Positions 5,748-7,647 of a stretch of 7,647 bases of DNA are shown in pieces. The notes beneath the pieces are model-generated. The model was given only the letters and a program-made list of their open reading frames with translations, was not told the DNA's origin and searched no databases. The position numbers and the translations under genes were made by a program. Source of the DNA: QYQL01 sp041674265 (GTDB lineage: Bacteria; Verrucomicrobiota; Verrucomicrobiia; Chthoniobacterales; Terrimicrobiaceae). Every line of letters starts with the position of its first letter. Position 1 is the stretch's first letter. Location: NCBI GenBank assembly GCA_041674265.1, contig JBAYWC010000126.1, positions 1 through 7,647 of the forward strand, read 5' to 3'.

Positions 5748-7021
5748 AAAGTCTTCACATCAAAAACGGGCGGATCATCGATCCGGCGAACCGGCGCGAC
5801 GAGATCGCCGACCTGTTCGTCGTTGACGGGCGGATCTCGAAGACGCCTCCGGTCGGCTCCTGCGAAACCCTCGAGGCCACGGGGCTCGTCGTCGCGCCGG
5901 GATTGATCGACATCCACGTGCATCTGCGGGAGCCGGGCCAGTCGCACAAGGAAACGCTTGCCACCGGCACGCGGGCGGCGGCTGCCGGCGGATTCACCAG
6001 CGTGGTCGCCATGCCGAACACATCACCGGCGGCCGACAGTTCGGCGACGATCACATGGATTCACGAGCGCGCGAAAGCGGGCGCCTGCGTCCAGGTTTTT
6101 TGTACCGGAGCGATCACCAAGGGACTCGAAGGCGCGGAGCTGGCACCGTTCGGCGCCCTCGCGGCGGCGGGTGTTGTCGCCCTCACGGACGACGGCCACT
6201 GCGTCCAGAACCACGAGGTGATGCGCCGTGCCGTCGAGTATGCGCGGATGTTCGATTTGCCGGTGATGGACCACTGCCAGGACTACTCTCTGGTGGGAGA
6301 CGGGGTCATGCACGAGGGGGAATGGAGCCTGAGACTCGGGCTCCCGGGATGGCCGCGGATGGGGGAAGAAATGATCGTGGCGCGGAACATCATGCTGGCG
6401 GAACTTTGCCGGTCGCCGATCCATTGCCAGCACATCAGCTCCGGCGGCAGCGTGCGCCTTCTCCGCGAAGCCCGCAAACGCGGAATCCCGGTTTCCGGCG
6501 AGGTTTGCCCGCACCACATCGCCCTCACGGATTCCTCGTTGAAAGGATTCGACACGAATTTCAAAATGAACCCGCCCCTGCGCGCCCCGGAAGACGTGGA
6601 GGCCATTATCGAGGGGATCGCCGACGGCACGCTCAACATCCTTTGCAGCGACCATGCGCCGCACGCCTCGTATGAGAAGGAAGTCGAGTTCGATCGCGCC
6701 CCGTTCGGCATCACCGGGCTCGAAACCGAGTTTTCGACCTTCTGCGACCTTCTGGTCCACAAGCGGAAAGTGATCTCCCTGGAGCGGCTCATCGAGCTTT
6801 ACACCCTCGAACCCGCAAAGCTCCTGAGGCTCGACCGCGGGACACTTTCCGCAGGTGCTCCCGGTGACGTGACACTCATCGATCCGGACCTGGAGTGGAC
6901 TTTCGACAAGAAGGCCTCGCAGTCCCTTTCCCGCAACACCCCCTTCGACCAATGCACCTGGAAGGGCCGCGCCGTCGCCACGATCGTGTCGGGAAAAATC
7001 GTCTGGCAGGCCGGAGCGTGA
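5744..7021 (+). CDS. pyrC: Dihydroorotase, class I
   Basis: 425 residues. It cyclises carbamoyl-aspartate to dihydroorotate, step 3 of UMP synthesis, as a zinc amidohydrolase. The metal motif is DIHVHLREPG with His58 and His60, and Arg62 for substrate. Further family motifs are GGFTSVVAMPNTSP (82-95), TDDG with Asp150 as the expected class I ligand, His177 (MDHCQD), His230 (CQHISS), EVCPHH (253-258) and the catalytic CSDHAPHA with Asp303. Length and the Asp ligand in place of a carboxylated lysine point to the class I (Aquifex/Bacillus-type) enzyme, which in Aquifex forms a complex with the PyrB chain. The true start is ATG 5744, in the ATGA overlap with the pyrB stop, with GGAGGAG 13 bases upstream; the frame is open further 5' but only as a shadow of pyrB. 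It is the last gene of the visible pyr operon. Confidence 0.96.
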   Translation: MKSLHIKNGRIIDPANRRDEIADLFVVDGRISKTPPVGSCETLEATGLVVAPGLIDIHVHLREPGQSHKETLATGTRAAAAGGFTSVVAMPNTSPAADSSATITWIHERAKAGACVQVFCTGAITKGLEGAELAPFGALAAAGVVALTDDGHCVQNHEVMRRAVEYARMFDLPVMDHCQDYSLVGDGVMHEGEWSLRLGLPGWPRMGEEMIVARNIMLAELCRSPIHCQHISSGGSVRLLREARKRGIPVSGEVCPHHIALTDSSLKGFDTNFKMNPPLRAPEDVEAIIEGIADGTLNILCSDHAPHASYEKEVEFDRAPFGITGLETEFSTFCDLLVHKRKVISLERLIELYTLEPAKLLRLDRGTLSAGAPGDVTLIDPDLEWTFDKKASQSLSRNTPFDQCTWKGRAVATIVSGKIVWQAGA

Positions 7022-7046
7022 GGCCGGGCGGGCCGGAAAACTTCGA

Positions 7047-7364
7047 ATGAATGTGCTCCTCTCCGTTTTTACGAGAGTCTTGTCACTGGCCGCCGTGGGC
7101 TACCCCTGGCTGCCCGTCCGCCTCCTCCTACTCGATCGCTTCCATTCGGCGGAAGCGCTGAAGACAGTTCAAAAACCCGTCGCCATCATCCTGGCGGACA
7201 ACGACGGAACGACTCCCCCCGATGGTGCCCGCCGGCTTTTTGCCGGACTCAACGGACCGAAAAGGTTGTGGGAGGTGCCGTCGTCCGGCCACAACGGTGT
7301 CGTCGCGAACCTTTCCGCAAACGAATGGCGGGATGTTTGGAAGTTTGCGGCCTCCGAACAATAA
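7047..7364 (+). pseudogene. 5'-truncated alpha/beta hydrolase remnant
   Basis: 105 residues from ATG 7047. From about residue 19 the text matches the C-terminal half of BAAT/FrsA-like alpha/beta hydrolases: YPWLPVRLLLLDRFHSAEAL, then KPVAIILADNDGTTPP with the acid Asp, then VPSSGHNG with the catalytic His. The first half of the fold, with the oxyanion loop and the G-x-S-x-G nucleophile elbow, is absent, because pyrC occupies the upstream sequence in another frame up to 7021. Without the nucleophile it cannot be an active hydrolase of this family. The first ~18 residues (MNVLLSVFTRVLSLAAV) may be fortuitous or the last trace of the missing part. I treat it as a deletion remnant; a short expressed protein is possible but unlikely. 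Confidence 0.7.
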
Positions 7365-7567
7365 AACTCCCATTCCATACGCTGCTGATCGCCTTCAGTT
7401 TTTCGCTCTGCGGCGGATGCGACGTGTACAAGACAGCCCGGCCAAAAGTATCGGAAACTGTTATCGCTGAGCCCACAAAAACTCCCGTCTCCGGGGCGCA
7501 CGTTTCCCTCAAAAGGGAGCCAACCTCTAACCTAACTTCCCCGACGGAAGGCCTGAAGGGCCGATAA
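7325..7567 (+). CDS. Short lipoprotein-like ORF, probably partial
   Basis: 80 residues if started at ATG 7325, overlapping the hydrolase remnant by 40 bases in another frame. A hydrophobic stretch LPFHTLLIAFSFSLCGGC looks like a lipoprotein signal with a loose lipobox (Leu at -4, Cys-Gly-Gly before the Cys). It is followed by a polar segment in which TPVSGAHVSLKRE resembles the opening strand of a carboxypeptidase-regulatory-like (CarboxypepD_reg) domain. It then stops at 7567, far too soon for that domain. The true start is unclear: it may lie nearer 7336-7360 at a non-ATG codon, as the first ~12 residues are unlike a signal peptide. No Shine-Dalgarno is evident. It may be the broken 5' part of a lost lipoprotein gene. 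Confidence 0.35.
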   Translation: MAGCLEVCGLRTIKLPFHTLLIAFSFSLCGGCDVYKTARPKVSETVIAEPTKTPVSGAHVSLKREPTSNLTSPTEGLKGR

Positions 7568-7647
7568 ACACAGAGGGTCCGATATTTTTCGGGCTACAGC
7601 TGTGCGCCGGAGGGGAAGGCGGCCCACTTGGGAGGGGAGGCGAAGAG
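7568..7647. other. Non-coding right end, short hairpins and G-rich repeat
   Basis: No coding frame or known RNA is recognised. Just before and in this stretch are two small hairpins: GGCC-TGAAG-GGCC around 7550-7562, and CCGA-N6-TCGG around 7579-7592. Near the end is an imperfect direct repeat, GGAGGGGAAGGCGG (7609-7622) and GGAGGGGAGGCG (7631-7642). Neither hairpin has a T-run like an intrinsic terminator. Confidence 0.35.

Noticed and set aside
7022..7046. GGCC/GGCC hairpin after pyrC as a terminator.
   Set aside because: The stem is four base pairs and is followed by A-rich sequence rather than a T-run.
105..7542. A 12-base inverted match, GGGGAAGTTAGG at 105-116 and its complement at 7531-7542, near both ends of the window; could suggest element ends.
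   Set aside because: About one to two such 12-base inverted matches are expected by chance in a window this size, no target-site duplication or transposase is present, and housekeeping genes lie between.
7568..7647. G-rich end as the 5' part of a structured RNA such as RNase P RNA or a riboswitch.
   Set aside because: GGAGGGGAGG superficially recalls RNase P RNA, but the conserved GAAAGTCC that should follow is absent, and no riboswitch core motif is present.

Overview
The window is a high-GC bacterial chromosome segment (GC-rich throughout except the first ~100 bases). The best lineage marker is a 51-residue basic protein at 1470-1625 (minus), which matches the small signature protein of the PVC superphylum (Planctomycetes, Verrucomicrobia, Chlamydiae and relatives). 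The IF-3 protein also has a Chlamydia/Verrucomicrobia-like central segment. I infer a PVC bacterium, most likely Verrucomicrobiota or a neighbouring phylum; the exact lineage cannot be fixed from the sequence.

Left part (1-1772). An AT-rich stretch is followed by a minus-strand remnant of an NHL/beta-propeller protein with no N-terminus and a one-base frameshift at a run of six C. Next comes a minus-strand pair: the PVC small basic protein, then 14 bases downstream an RsuA/RluB-type rRNA pseudouridine synthase. A divergent 147-base gap separates them from the plus-strand genes.

Middle part (1773-4214). All genes are on the plus strand: a small lipoprotein of unknown function; a 204-base leader; infC (IF-3), which appears to start at the rare AUU codon behind a clear GGAGG; a HAD-family phosphatase overlapping the infC stop; and a 70-residue protein of unknown function.

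Pyrimidine operon (4234-7021). pyrR, pyrB and pyrC are joined by two 4-base ATGA stop/start overlaps. They encode the regulator PyrR, the aspartate transcarbamoylase catalytic chain and a class I dihydroorotase, that is, steps 2 and 3 of UMP synthesis. Between the 70-residue gene and pyrR lies a hairpin whose hexaloop matches the PyrR-binding loop of Bacillus pyr mRNAs. Its lower stem can pair CCUU with the AAGG of the pyrR Shine-Dalgarno. No terminator/antiterminator fits between the hairpin and the gene, so the layout suggests UMP-dependent translational repression of the operon by PyrR. This is the most interesting signal in the window.

Right end (7022-7647). There is a 5'-truncated alpha/beta hydrolase that lacks its nucleophile half, an overlapping short lipoprotein-like ORF in another frame, and about 80 bases with no recognisable gene. 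Both flanks therefore carry decayed genes around a housekeeping core.
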